A DNA stretch of 33,340 nucleotides from Enterococcus sp. (GCF_022711995.1 NZ_JALAHI010000067.1:1-33340), one strand, 5' to 3'; shown: positions 8,825 through 18,500, numbered from the stretch's first letter. Translations and numbers: made by a program. Notes: generated from the letters alone by a model not told the origin.

Positions 8825-8853
8825 ATTCTAACACTTTTTTAATAAAGGTACAA
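8825..8853 (-). promoter_or_regulatory. Promoter of the autolysin gene
   Basis: On the minus strand, -35 TTGTAC (8848-8853) and -10 TAGAAT (8825-8830) are separated by 17 bases. The transcript would start near 8818, supporting translation from 8794 and not from 8815. Confidence 0.65.
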
Positions 8854-8967
8854 AAGTGGGTTTTTCTAGCTCGATTTTTCACATCACTCATGATTACTTA
8901 TCAGAGTGTACAATCAATGTCATTCGTCTTAGATCGTATAAGATAGTAAAAAATGCTGAATCTTAGT

Positions 8968-9013
8968 AAATAGACAGAAACACCCAGCATGAGACGGGTA
9001 TCTCTGTCTATTT
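8968..9013. terminator. Terminator between ndh and the autolysin gene
   Basis: An 11-bp perfect stem AAATAGACAGA (8968-8978) with TCTGTCTATTT (9003-9013) encloses a smaller ACCC/GGGT stem. It lies about 70 bases past the ndh stop. The T-tail on the minus strand is short, so its strength is uncertain. Confidence 0.6.
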
Positions 9014-9080
9014 TTACTACTATCACAACTATTTCAACGGTGTGCCCACCATGCTTCTGGCAGATCCACTAGTTAGAGAC

Positions 9081-10289
9081 TCAATGATAAAAATCAAAAC
9101 GGCCTTTCGCTAACACTTCTTTGACCCCACCAGTTAGGAACAAGGAGCGGTCCATAATGGCTTTTTTAACAAAAGATGCTGGATAGCCTTTTACAGGCAT
9201 CTTACCCACCAAACCAAACGCGTGAGTATTCCCAATCGAGGCGACAGATCCTAAAGACTCAAAATGGAAGTCTTCCGTCTTTTCCCCTTTAATCAAATGC
9301 AGACAGTTCTTGGCAGCATGATACCCCATTTTTAAAGCAATCTGTGCTGTCGTTGGATACGGACGATTTGTTGCAGGATCCAGTACAGCAGACACATCCC
9401 CAACCACAAACACATTGCTATGGTCTGGATCGCTTAAATCCTGATTGACCATCACACGGCCACGACGAGCTGAAAAATCAGAGTCTGCCATGACATGGCT
9501 TCCACTGACTCCTGTTGTCCAAATAATTGTCTTAGCAGATAATTCTTCCGTCGCACCTGTTTCAGCATCCGTTTGATAAACGACTACGCCAGGTTTGATT
9601 TCTTTGATTGGTTTTCCAGTTAAAAATTCAACGCCCCATTTTACCAAGTTATTGATGCCATAGGCAGATAAGTTTTCTTCAAACATTGGCAATAATCGTG
9701 TAACTGCTTCGACACAGAAAAGTTTGATTTCTTCTGGTTGAACACCTGCAAGCTCAGCAAATTCCTTCCGATTTTCGACCAAAGAACCTAGGAGTTCTAT
9801 TCCAGTGAATCCTGCACCACAGACCACGATTTTCAATAAATCTGGATCTTTGGTTTTCTTGTACTCTTCCATTTGTTTCAATAAATGATGGTAAATATTT
9901 TCTGCTGAATCCACATCTACCATTTCTAGCGCATTTTCATTAACACCTGGGATCCCAAATGACTCTGATTCAAAACCCAAGCCTATGATCAAATAATCAT
10001 AGGAAAGAGAAGTTTGATCCGTAAATAGGACGCGCTGATTCTGACGATCGATGGTGGCTACCTCATTTTGGAGAAAAGTTGTTTTTTGTGGACGAACCAC
10101 ATCAGCGATATCGTAACTGATTCGCTCTCTTGGCTGCGTTCCAGCAGCTACTTCATGTAAATCTGTCGCTTCATAATGGTAATCGTTCTTATCTACTAAT
10201 GTGATATGAAAATCACCGCTTGCTCCTTGCAACACATGCAAAGCCCGTAATCCTGCATAACCTGCTCCTAAAATGACAACTTCCTTCAT
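9081..10289 (-). CDS. ndh: Type II NADH dehydrogenase
   Basis: A 402-residue FAD flavoprotein that oxidises NADH and reduces quinone at the inner face of the membrane without pumping protons. The FAD-binding Rossmann motif is at the N-terminus (VVILGAGYAGLRAL), the NADH-binding one at about residue 158 (KIVVCGAGFTGIELLGSL), and the second FAD contact near residue 295 (VFVVGDVSA). The C-terminus has the short amphipathic region used for membrane attachment. AAAGGAAG precedes the ATG. It follows menA by 31 bases in what looks like a two-gene operon. Its quinone pool and the cytochrome bd genes 5 kb away complete an electron chain from NADH to oxygen. Confidence 0.92.
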   Translation of the reverse strand: MKEVVILGAGYAGLRALHVLQGASGDFHITLVDKNDYHYEATDLHEVAAGTQPRERISYDIADVVRPQKTTFLQNEVATIDRQNQRVLFTDQTSLSYDYLIIGLGFESESFGIPGVNENALEMVDVDSAENIYHHLLKQMEEYKKTKDPDLLKIVVCGAGFTGIELLGSLVENRKEFAELAGVQPEEIKLFCVEAVTRLLPMFEENLSAYGINNLVKWGVEFLTGKPIKEIKPGVVVYQTDAETGATEELSAKTIIWTTGVSGSHVMADSDFSARRGRVMVNQDLSDPDHSNVFVVGDVSAVLDPATNRPYPTTAQIALKMGYHAAKNCLHLIKGEKTEDFHFESLGSVASIGNTHAFGLVGKMPVKGYPASFVKKAIMDRSLFLTGGVKEVLAKGRFDFYH

Positions 10290-10320
10290 TTCTACTTACT
10301 TCCTTTCTTTTTCTAAAAAA

Positions 10321-11223
10321 TTATAAAATCAAACCGATAGCAAAACTAATGACTTGTGCGCATGCCCCAACCGCGAGGATTTTTACCGCACAGACAAATG
10401 TTTCACGTTTGATCTGTTTATGCATAAATAATTTTGTCTGTTTCCAGACAAATGGTAACACAAGAAATGTCAACAACATCGTCCATGGTGCTATATGCAG
10501 AACCACTGCCATCAAAATCGCACAAAAAGCGATGATGTTCAAAAGGATAAATAGCCGCAACCCACGACCTTTTCCTAAGTAATGTACCAATGTGTAGCGA
10601 TTGTTGTTTTCATCTTCTTCTAAATCACAAATATTATTGGCTAGCATCAAATTAGCGATCCACACTGTATTGGGTAATGCAATCAGAAAAATCCCTCCCA
10701 ATGTTGCGCCATCCCATTGAAATGTTTCGTAAGTATTCAAGTACACACAAATCAACGAAATCATGAAGCCCATCGTAAATCCTGAAAAAAATTCACCCAG
10801 CGGTAAACTTGATAACGGCCGTGGACCGGATGAATAAAAAATTCCGATCAAGTAACAATAAAGCCCCATCCAAAACAAGGGCCAGCCAACGAAATAAGCC
10901 AATACGATACCCATCACTGCCGAAACCACGATCATGCTAATCATTAGACGGAAAACAAGTTTAAGTGAGAGGTTTTCCCGTCCGATAATATTCGTTTTTT
11001 CTTTATAATCATGAACTTCTGTTGCATGATGATAATCATTGTAATTATCTAAAATATCTACCGCCATGTTGAAAATCAACATAGCAATAAAATACAGCAC
11101 TACATAACCTAAATGAATTGAGCCATAGTTGTACCAGCTGTAACAAATCCCAATAAAAAATGGGAGGACACTGGCTGTTTTTGCTTTAAATTCCACAAGC
11201 TCCAAAAATACTGGGAGTGTCAA
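10321..11223 (-). CDS. menA: UbiA-family prenyltransferase, 1,4-dihydroxy-2-naphthoate polyprenyltransferase type
   Basis: A 300-residue integral membrane enzyme with eight or nine helices that joins a polyprenyl chain to dihydroxynaphthoate, giving demethylmenaquinone. The first Asp-rich motif is NDYNDYHHATEVHD (about residues 65-78) and the second is NNICDLEEDENNNRY (about 196-210); both bind Mg-diphosphate. I start at TTG 11223 because AGGAG lies eight bases upstream and the protein then begins MTLPVFLELVEFKAKTASV. A GTG at 11250 would add nine residues but has no ribosome site. It is divergent from the polyprenyl diphosphate synthase that would supply its side chain. Confidence 0.88.
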   Translation of the reverse strand: MTLPVFLELVEFKAKTASVLPFFIGICYSWYNYGSIHLGYVVLYFIAMLIFNMAVDILDNYNDYHHATEVHDYKEKTNIIGRENLSLKLVFRLMISMIVVSAVMGIVLAYFVGWPLFWMGLYCYLIGIFYSSGPRPLSSLPLGEFFSGFTMGFMISLICVYLNTYETFQWDGATLGGIFLIALPNTVWIANLMLANNICDLEEDENNNRYTLVHYLGKGRGLRLFILLNIIAFCAILMAVVLHIAPWTMLLTFLVLPFVWKQTKLFMHKQIKRETFVCAVKILAVGACAQVISFAIGLIL

Positions 11224-11317
11224 ATACTCATCTCCTTTTGATAAATGCACTTAACTAGTCAATCATCTCCCTTTAAGTTAGAATAAGGGCTGAATGACTG
11301 GTAGAAAGGGTTTTAAT

Positions 11318-12298
11318 ATGTTGAATTTTTGGATCGATTATCCTTCGATCGAGCAAAGGCTTAAAACTGTCTGTTCGATCATTGAAGAACGAGTAACTAT
11401 TCGTAACAAAGAAATACAAGATGTATTAGTTGATTTTACTTATTCGGGAGGAAAAATGCTGCGTCCCGCACTATTTTTCTTATTCGCCGATCTAGGCGAG
11501 CCCATTGATGAAAAAAATGATCAATTAACTAAAATTGCTGCTTCATTAGAAATCTTACATATGGCAACCTTGATTCACGATGATATCATTGATGATTCGC
11601 CGTTGCGCCGCGGACGCATTACAGTCCAAGCAAAATATGGCAAAGATATCGCTGTTTACACAGGTGATCTACTCTTCACCCAATTTTTTGAACTATTAAT
11701 CGAGAGTATGAATGGTTCGCCTTTTTTAGCTACAAATGCCCAAGCAATGAAACGCCTTTTGTTAGGCGAATTAGACCAGATGCACACTCGCTATAACCTG
11801 AATGAGTCCATTGATGAATACTTACAAAGTATCAATGGAAAAACAGCTGAGCTGTTCTGGTTGGCCTGTATCGAAGGGGCTCATTTCGGCGGTCTCGATT
11901 TAGAAAACCAAGAACGAGCTGGTGAAATCGGACGCAACATCGGCATCGCTTTTCAAGTTTTTGACGATATTTTGGACTATACAGCAGATTCCGGAACGTT
12001 GAAAAAACCCGTTCTTGAAGATTTGGCACAAGGTGTTTATACATTACCTTTGCTCTTTGCTAAAGAACAAAATCCTAGCGCCTTTGAAAGATATTTGACT
12101 AAAAAAAGCGCATTGACCACCGAGGAAGCCATAGAAGTCGCTGAATTGGTTCGTCGGTATCACGGCGTTGAAAAAGCTACTGATTTCGCGGTTTCTTATA
12201 CTAAACAAGCGTTAGCCGACATCGAACTGCTGCCGAACACCCCTAGCAAAGAAAAAATTCGTGAACTCACACAACTGCTTTTGCAACGAAATTATTAA
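11318..12298 (+). CDS. Trans-polyprenyl diphosphate synthase (quinone side chain)
   Basis: A 326-residue all-helical prenyltransferase. It condenses isopentenyl diphosphate units into a long polyprenyl diphosphate. The first Asp-rich motif HDDIIDDSPLRRG and the second FDDILDYTAD are both intact, as is the KTAELF block between them. The ATG at 11318 has AGAAAGGG seven bases upstream; an ATG at 11294 is possible and would add eight residues. Chain length (hepta-, octa- or nonaprenyl) cannot be read safely. The divergent menA would use its product for demethylmenaquinone. Confidence 0.88.
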   Translation: MLNFWIDYPSIEQRLKTVCSIIEERVTIRNKEIQDVLVDFTYSGGKMLRPALFFLFADLGEPIDEKNDQLTKIAASLEILHMATLIHDDIIDDSPLRRGRITVQAKYGKDIAVYTGDLLFTQFFELLIESMNGSPFLATNAQAMKRLLLGELDQMHTRYNLNESIDEYLQSINGKTAELFWLACIEGAHFGGLDLENQERAGEIGRNIGIAFQVFDDILDYTADSGTLKKPVLEDLAQGVYTLPLLFAKEQNPSAFERYLTKKSALTTEEAIEVAELVRRYHGVEKATDFAVSYTKQALADIELLPNTPSKEKIRELTQLLLQRNY

Positions 12299-12370
12299 AC
12301 ATTCGCTAGCACCATCCCACCAATACTGCTTTCTCTGGAAAACAAGTATCCTTTGGAGAAACAGTGAAGA

Positions 12371-12398
12371 GTTTTGAGGAGCACTCGCTCCTCAAAAC
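12371..12398. terminator. Shared hairpin between convergent genes
   Basis: A perfect 12-bp inverted repeat, GTTTTGAGGAGC with GCTCCTCAAAAC, has a 4-base loop. It lies between the convergent polyprenyl synthase and cydC genes. Neither side has a proper T-run, so it may act as a weak two-way terminator or a transcript-end protector. Confidence 0.55.
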
Positions 12399-12432
12399 TA
12401 ACCCCCATTCCCATCACTTTTTTCTATTTTTC

Positions 12433-14178
12433 TTACAAACGACCTTGGTCAATAGCCAATAACTGTTGAAAATGTTGATTTTCGGCAGCTAACTCTGCAG
12501 GTGTACCACTCATCGTTAATTCGCCATCTTCAATAAAAATGACTTGGTCCATTAATGAGATTCCTTGTAGATGATGGGTGATCCAAATAATCGTTTTGTC
12601 TTCTAATTCATTGAAAAACGTTTCTAAAACTGCTTGCTCGGTGATTGGGTCTAGCCCAACTGTCGGCTCATCTAATAAAATAATCGGTGCTTTCTTCAAA
12701 AGAATTCGTGCCAATGCCATCCGATGACGTTCACCGCCAGAAAAGCGTAATCCAGCTTCATCCACCATGGTTCTTAGACCGTCTGGTAAAGATTGCACCA
12801 TTTCTGATAAACCTACTCGTTTCAAAACTTCCCAAACTTCTTCTTCCGACGCTTCTTCATTACCAATCCGTAAATTGTTTAAAATCGTTGTGTGAAATAG
12901 ATAAGGACTCTGATTGATTACACCGATCCATTCACTAATCTCTTCACCAAAACTTGCTACAGATTCACCATTCAAAGTGATTTTACCTTTAGTTGGCAAT
13001 AAGTCCCCTCTCAGTAAAGAAGCAAGGGTACTTTTCCCAGAACCGCTACGCCCTAATATTGCCAGCTTTTGATGTGCGGGAATGGTGAGACTAAGATTTT
13101 TTAAGACCTCTTTTTCAGATGGATAATGGAAACTAACCTGATCTACCTCTATGTTGTAAGGTGCAGCTATAGTTGCAGCAGTAGGTTTTTGTTCCTCTTT
13201 TTCTGGTAATGCATTAAAACGATCGATCGAATCTTTATAAATATTGGTTTCTTGTGCCGCTGAAGGCAATGGCGCGAAAGCATCTACCAAAGGAAATACA
13301 CAAAGAACAAACGCTGCGATCCAATTCGCTAAGCCTCCATGATTGCCAGGAAATCGTTGACTCGTCCAGACAATCAAAGCCACAGTGATTACACCGAAGA
13401 TCACTTGCAAAAGGAAATCTCTTTTTCGATCGAAACGTTTGATTTTTTCATCGACACTTCGCAGATTTGCTGCCAACTGTTTGTGCTCGTTGACATATTC
13501 CGTACCTCGTTGTGAAAACACCCAATCCGAAACCCCTAATACATTGTCAGTCAACGTTGTATATAATTGATTCTTCATTTGTTTTTGCTTTTCTTGGCGG
13601 GCACCGTTGACCACAACGGACCAAAGAGGTAATACAAATACGTTTGTTCCTAACAAGAGCAGCATCACCAATGCAAATCCTACTGAAAAGTAGCCTAATC
13701 CAATAATCAGAAACGTGTACAATAACCAAGCGATCACCGTAGGAAAAATCGTTCGCAAATACAAGTTTTGGATATGATTGATATCCTCTGCTAATAACCC
13801 CAAGATATCCCCCGTACGATGAGTCTGTTTAAAGAAAACCGCATCCTTTTCGACAACATTGTACAGCTTTAGTCGTAAGTTTGAGGTCATTCGCAACACC
13901 CAATTATGACTTGTCAATCGTTCAACATAACGAAAAACTGGACGTCCAATCCCAAAGGCTCGGGTTAAAACAATAGGGATGTAGACGAGTAAAATATTCT
14001 CAGGAATTGAGGCAGAGCGGCTAATCAGATAGCCTGAATTAAACATCAACGCGCCTCCGCAAAAGAACGTCATAAACCCTAAAAACAGCGCTGCGACAAG
14101 AGCCCTTTTGTATTTTGAAAGGAAAGGTTTGACCCAAGTATCTGTTTTTAGCGAACGCCAAAGACCGATTTTATTCAA
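12433..14178 (-). CDS. cydC: Heterodimeric ABC exporter subunit CydC
   Basis: A 581-residue ABC half-transporter: six membrane helices (about 20-310) then an ATPase domain with Walker A GRSGSGKS, signature FSGGERHR and Walker B IILLDEPTVGLDP, and an H-loop ITHH. With the partner at 14171-15892 it forms CydDC, which exports cysteine/glutathione in Escherichia coli and is needed for assembly of cytochrome bd; heme has also been proposed as a ligand. The start is TTG at 14178 with AGGAGG about seven bases upstream, overlapping the previous gene by 8 bases. In Firmicutes literature this fourth gene of the operon is often called cydD; I follow the protein-family naming. Confidence 0.9.
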   Translation of the reverse strand: MNKIGLWRSLKTDTWVKPFLSKYKRALVAALFLGFMTFFCGGALMFNSGYLISRSASIPENILLVYIPIVLTRAFGIGRPVFRYVERLTSHNWVLRMTSNLRLKLYNVVEKDAVFFKQTHRTGDILGLLAEDINHIQNLYLRTIFPTVIAWLLYTFLIIGLGYFSVGFALVMLLLLGTNVFVLPLWSVVVNGARQEKQKQMKNQLYTTLTDNVLGVSDWVFSQRGTEYVNEHKQLAANLRSVDEKIKRFDRKRDFLLQVIFGVITVALIVWTSQRFPGNHGGLANWIAAFVLCVFPLVDAFAPLPSAAQETNIYKDSIDRFNALPEKEEQKPTAATIAAPYNIEVDQVSFHYPSEKEVLKNLSLTIPAHQKLAILGRSGSGKSTLASLLRGDLLPTKGKITLNGESVASFGEEISEWIGVINQSPYLFHTTILNNLRIGNEEASEEEVWEVLKRVGLSEMVQSLPDGLRTMVDEAGLRFSGGERHRMALARILLKKAPIILLDEPTVGLDPITEQAVLETFFNELEDKTIIWITHHLQGISLMDQVIFIEDGELTMSGTPAELAAENQHFQQLLAIDQGRL

Positions 14179-15892
14179 GTTGTTCCCTCCTCATCCCTTT
14201 GACTAACGAAACGAAAGCACCATTTTTAGCTTGTAATTCTGCCAATGTGCCTCGCTCCACAATTCTTCCTTGATCCATGACTAAGATTTGATCCATTTCT
14301 TCCATCCAGTGCAAGCGGTGTGTTGCAAAGAAGACCAGATGATTCTCCATCAAGGGAAGCATTCGTTCTTTCAATTCTACTTCTGTTTCAATATCTAGAT
14401 GAGCAGTTGGCTCATCAAACAATAAAATTTTCCGATGCTGGTCTAAAAAGGCACGGGCCAACGCGATTCGTTGCGCTTGACCACCACTTAGATGGCGTTC
14501 ACCTTCCCCTAGCATCGTATCCACTCCATGGGGCAATTCTTGAACTAATTTCGTCAACCCTGCAACTTCGATAGCTTGCCGTACCTGTTCTTCAGTGGCA
14601 TTTGGTTGATAGAAAGCCACGTTTTCTCGCAAAGTCATCCGATAGATGTAGGGATTTTGGGGAATATAGACTAGCTGCTGTTGCCAATCTGATTGTCTTA
14701 ATGCAGGCATGCTTTGACCATCAAAAGTAATAGTGCCTTGGTTTGGAATCAAAAAGCCGCTTAAGTTATTGATCAGCGTTGATTTTCCAGAGCCACTCAT
14801 TCCAATAATCCCGATTTTTTGGAAACCCTTGACCTTCAATGCAATATCCTTCAGAACAGGTTTTTCTCCATAATTAAAAGCTAACGAATCAATCGACAAT
14901 TCTGAACTATCTTGCCATTGAGGCAAAGACACTGGGTCGATAGCTGCTTCTGGCTCAGTTAAAATCGCGGAAACAGCAGTCATCGCATTTTTCCCATCTA
15001 ATGTTGCATGGTAATCACTTGAAAAATCACGAATCGGCAAGAAATACTCCGGAGATAAAATCAAAATCGTTAAAGCTGGAAATAACAAAATTTCTTCATT
15101 AATTAAACGTAATCCAAGCAAAACTGCCACTACAGCGATGGATAATGTTGTGAAGAAATCCAATGCAAAGGTTGAAAGAATCCCGACTTTCAAAGATCCC
15201 ATCGTGGCTTTACGAAAACGTTCGCTAGAAGCAAAGATACTTTTTCCATACTTTTTACTGATTCCAAAGAGCTTTAATGTGTCAATTCCTCGTAACGAAT
15301 CAATAAAGTGATTGGACAATAATTGAAATGTACGATATTGTTTTTCAGCTTTACTTTGCGCTGCGTAGCCTAATATGATCATGAAAATAATGATCAGCGG
15401 AAAAACCAGTAGCAAAACTAGCCCAGAAATCCAATCTAAATAAAAAACTAATGCCAGAATCACCCAAGGAATGATCGACATATTCATGATTTTTGCCAAT
15501 ATCAGCTGTAAATAGTTTTCAACTTGGCTGATACCTTCCAATACCATCGTCGTAATGTTACCCGTACCTTCTTGTTGAACAATTTGTGGCCCTACGCGGA
15601 AAATCTTTTCCAATAATTGATTACGTAATTCAGTGGCCTGCTGGTAACTATAGCTGTCCAATTTCTTTGTCCGAAAATAAACAATACCATGACGTCCCAA
15701 AAAAGAACAAAAGAACAGCAGCATCCAGCCCCACTGCTCTTCTAACGATTGTCCTTCCCATAATCCCGTAATTCCCTTTGCAAGACCATAAGCTTGGCCA
15801 ATGATGAAGAGAGCTTGCAGGAAAGAAAGTCCTGCAAGCAATCCCATTAACCGTTTCATTCCAGGAAGCCCTATGATTTGTTTGTCGATCAT
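14171..15892 (-). CDS. cydD: Heterodimeric ABC exporter subunit CydD
   Basis: A 573-residue ABC half-transporter of the CydD family. Family-typical blocks in the membrane half are GTGNITTMVLEGISQVENY (about 107-125) and HFIDSLRGIDTLKLFG (about 195-210). The ATPase domain has Walker A GMSGSGKS, signature LSGGQAQRIALARA and Walker B ILLFDEPTAHLD. GGAGGG precedes the ATG, which overlaps the cydB stop by one base (TAATG). Partner of CydC. In Bacillus-style naming this third gene of the operon is called cydC. Confidence 0.9.
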   Translation of the reverse strand: MIDKQIIGLPGMKRLMGLLAGLSFLQALFIIGQAYGLAKGITGLWEGQSLEEQWGWMLLFFCSFLGRHGIVYFRTKKLDSYSYQQATELRNQLLEKIFRVGPQIVQQEGTGNITTMVLEGISQVENYLQLILAKIMNMSIIPWVILALVFYLDWISGLVLLLVFPLIIIFMIILGYAAQSKAEKQYRTFQLLSNHFIDSLRGIDTLKLFGISKKYGKSIFASSERFRKATMGSLKVGILSTFALDFFTTLSIAVVAVLLGLRLINEEILLFPALTILILSPEYFLPIRDFSSDYHATLDGKNAMTAVSAILTEPEAAIDPVSLPQWQDSSELSIDSLAFNYGEKPVLKDIALKVKGFQKIGIIGMSGSGKSTLINNLSGFLIPNQGTITFDGQSMPALRQSDWQQQLVYIPQNPYIYRMTLRENVAFYQPNATEEQVRQAIEVAGLTKLVQELPHGVDTMLGEGERHLSGGQAQRIALARAFLDQHRKILLFDEPTAHLDIETEVELKERMLPLMENHLVFFATHRLHWMEEMDQILVMDQGRIVERGTLAELQAKNGAFVSLVKGMRREQLE

Positions 15893-16908
15893 TAATAACC
15901 CTCCGTCAGCTCAGTATGACTAATCCGTTTACGGAAAATATAGTAGGTCCAGGCTGTATACGCTAAAACAAACGGCAAGATTGTCAGTGATAAATAACTC
16001 ATGATTTTCAATGTATAGTGACTCGATGAAGCTTCCGCAATCAACAAATCATAACTAGAATCGATTGAACTGATCAATACCCGTGGGAATAAACCAGAGA
16101 ATAGTAGGCCAACGAGCGCCACCATAGTCAATCCACTAGCAATGAATGCCACCATTTCTTTCCTTTTAAATACAGCGATATTCGCTATCAACGTCAACGC
16201 CACAATCACAATCAGCAAAAGAAGTGTCACAGCAAAATGTTTTTCGAAGAAATCTGTTTTGAAATAAAGCAATACCGCAAATGCCACCAAACCGAAATAC
16301 AATACGCCGTAAAAAGCACTTGCATAGTTTCTTGCGCGCTCACGAATCGGACCAGTAGTCTTCAATGCGATATAGTTCAACCCATGTAAGTAGCACAACA
16401 ATGTCAAAGCAATTCCACCAACGACTGAGAAAAGATTGACATAGTCAGTAAAGTGGGCAGACATATTTCCCTTTGCATCGATTGGCATACCTTGCACCAT
16501 GCTTGTAAATAAGAGGCCAAACATAAAAGGAACTAATGTACTGCCAATGGTTAATGTCCAATTCCACATATTTTTGCGTTCATCAGGCATTTTTGCCCGA
16601 AACTCAAATGAAACACCCCGTATAATCAATCCAACTAGTATCAATAACAAAATCAAATAGTAGCCACTGAATAAAGAGGCATACCAGTAAGGGAAAGAAG
16701 CAAACATTGCGCCTCCTGCTGTGATCAACCAAACTTCATTTCCATCCCACACCGGTCCGATTGTCTGCACGATCTGATCTTTTTCATGATCATTGTGGGT
16801 CAATGTCTGAACAGACATCCCTACACCAAAGTCAAATCCTTCTAAAAAGAAGAAACCGGCAAATAAAATACCAATCAACACATACCACATTAATTGCAAT
16901 CCGGTCAT
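15892..16908 (-). CDS. cydB: Cytochrome bd ubiquinol/menaquinol oxidase subunit II
   Basis: A 338-residue membrane protein with about nine helices. The N-terminal FFLEGFDFGVGMSVQTL and the block QTIGPVWDGNEVWLITAGGAMFASFP are hallmarks of CydB. It pairs with CydA to form the oxidase and stabilises the hemes. The ATG overlaps the cydA stop by four bases (ATGA), so translation is coupled. Confidence 0.95.
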   Translation of the reverse strand: MTGLQLMWYVLIGILFAGFFFLEGFDFGVGMSVQTLTHNDHEKDQIVQTIGPVWDGNEVWLITAGGAMFASFPYWYASLFSGYYLILLLILVGLIIRGVSFEFRAKMPDERKNMWNWTLTIGSTLVPFMFGLLFTSMVQGMPIDAKGNMSAHFTDYVNLFSVVGGIALTLLCYLHGLNYIALKTTGPIRERARNYASAFYGVLYFGLVAFAVLLYFKTDFFEKHFAVTLLLLIVIVALTLIANIAVFKRKEMVAFIASGLTMVALVGLLFSGLFPRVLISSIDSSYDLLIAEASSSHYTLKIMSYLSLTILPFVLAYTAWTYYIFRKRISHTELTEGY

Positions 16909-18323
16909 CCTTCAAACGCCTCCTTATCAAATGGATCTTCGTCTGCTTCGTGCAGCGTTCCTTCCATCTGGTTATTTTCAGGCCCATGTCCTAACTCTCG
17001 TCGAATCAAATAAATCATCGTTAGTGCCAAGCCAGAAAAAAGAACAAAATAAACAATGTTCGAGATAACAAGTGAGGTCGCCGAGACATTTGGCGAAACA
17101 CTATCTTCTATTGTAAATAGTCCATAAACCGTCCACGGGTAACGTCCCAATTCTGTAATCAGCCACCCCGCTGTATTGGCGATAAATGGTGTGAACAATG
17201 TCACAGCTACTACCCAAAGCATCCAGCGTTTCTCAAACAGAGATGGTTTTTTCTTTCGTGTAAAGAATAATCCCAATGAAGAAACTAATAGCATTAATGC
17301 GCCAAAGCCAGCCATGATCCGGAAGCTCCAAAACAATGTGTTGACCGGAGGAAAATAGTTCCGATCTCCGTAACGCTCAATTAGTTCTTGATTGATTTTG
17401 TTCATTCCATCAATGGAACCAGATGGCTCATTGAAGGCAAGAATACTTAACATATAAGGAATTTCAACGCCAAATACTCGTTTGTGTTCTCGTTCATTTG
17501 CCCAAGCAACCACAGTCCATGCCGCCGGATCACCAGTATCTTCATAGGTACCTTCCATTGCGGCAAATTTCATTGGTTGTTCTTCAACCAAATACTTCAT
17601 TTGTTCGTCACCTGCGATCAATACCGTAATTGATCCGAACAATGCTACTGCAAAACCAATTCTCATTGACTTTTTGAAAAAGTCGCGATCAACTTTCTTG
17701 TCTTTTTTCAACAATTGGAAAGCTGACATTCCTGCGATTAGAATTCCTCCCATAGCAATTGCTGCAGTAATAACATGCAGAAACTCAAACCAAACTTGTG
17801 GGTTAGCTAGCAATGCGCCAAAATCTGTCATTTCCGCACGACCATTTTTTAACGTGTAGCCCACTGGATGTTGCATAAAACTATTGGCAGCTAAAATCCA
17901 AAAAGCAGATAACATGGAACCAATGGTCACTAACCAAAAGAATGTCATATGCAATTTAGGGCTAACTTTGTCCCATGTAAAAATCCACAATCCTAAGAAA
18001 GTCGACTCCAAAAAGAAAGCGAGCAATGCTTCCAACGCCAAAGGAGCACCAAAAATATCCCCAACAAAACGGGAATAGTCTGACCAGTTCATTCCAAATT
18101 GAAATTCTTGGATAATCCCAGTTACCACTCCTACCACAAAACTTAATAGAAAAATATTCCCCCAAAACTTTGTCATCCGGCGATATTTTTCATCTTTTTT
18201 GATCACATAAAGTGTCTCCATGATTGCAACAACGACACCCGTTCCGATCGAAAACGGTACGAAGAAAAAGTGAAAAATCGTCGTCATCGCGAACTGGATT
18301 CGTGCTAGTGTCACAATATCCAT
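16905..18323 (-). CDS. cydA: Cytochrome bd oxidase subunit I
   Basis: A 472-residue membrane protein carrying hemes b558, b595 and d; it oxidises quinol and reduces oxygen to water. His18 in FHFFFVPFSIG matches the N-terminal axial heme ligand, and HVITAAIAMGG (about 182-192) supplies another. The shorter quinol loop, compared with the enterobacterial form of about 520 residues, is normal for Firmicutes. The strongly conserved GRQPW block appears here as GRYPWTVYG. AGGGGG lies just upstream of the ATG. It is the first gene of cydABDC. Function needs heme, and no heme biosynthesis gene is in the window, so heme is probably taken up from outside. Confidence 0.95.
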   Translation of the reverse strand: MDIVTLARIQFAMTTIFHFFFVPFSIGTGVVVAIMETLYVIKKDEKYRRMTKFWGNIFLLSFVVGVVTGIIQEFQFGMNWSDYSRFVGDIFGAPLALEALLAFFLESTFLGLWIFTWDKVSPKLHMTFFWLVTIGSMLSAFWILAANSFMQHPVGYTLKNGRAEMTDFGALLANPQVWFEFLHVITAAIAMGGILIAGMSAFQLLKKDKKVDRDFFKKSMRIGFAVALFGSITVLIAGDEQMKYLVEEQPMKFAAMEGTYEDTGDPAAWTVVAWANEREHKRVFGVEIPYMLSILAFNEPSGSIDGMNKINQELIERYGDRNYFPPVNTLFWSFRIMAGFGALMLLVSSLGLFFTRKKKPSLFEKRWMLWVVAVTLFTPFIANTAGWLITELGRYPWTVYGLFTIEDSVSPNVSATSLVISNIVYFVLFSGLALTMIYLIRRELGHGPENNQMEGTLHEADEDPFDKEAFEG

Positions 18324-18471
18324 TTTACATCCCCCTAATTCTAAAAAAATAAATTAAAATAATTCCAAATAAAGAAAAATTCCAAATACGAATATACTCC
18401 TCTCTCAAATAAAAAAGAAGCAACTTGCCTGCTATCTCTATTTTTTAATCCCTTACTAGTCATTTTTTAAA

Positions 18472-18489
18472 ATTGAAACGTTTTCACAA
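18472..18489 (-). promoter_or_regulatory. Composite Rex-like / cre-like operator of the cyd operon
   Basis: On the minus strand TTGTGAAAACGTTTCAAT begins with a perfect Rex half-site (TTGTGAA) and has a partial second half. The overlapping TGAAAACGTTTCAA matches 12 of 14 cre positions. It lies just downstream of the predicted transcript start, so a bound repressor would block cyd transcription. Rex and CcpA both act on the cyd operon in Bacillus subtilis. Confidence 0.5.
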
Positions 18490-18500
18490 GCAAAAATCTA

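Noticed and set aside
11224-11250. GTG start nine codons upstream for menA
   Set aside because: No ribosome site precedes it, whereas AGGAG lies inside this stretch at the right distance for TTG 11223.
12371-12398. Hairpin as a full two-way intrinsic terminator
   Set aside because: The stem is perfect but neither side has a T-run, so I list it only with modest confidence.
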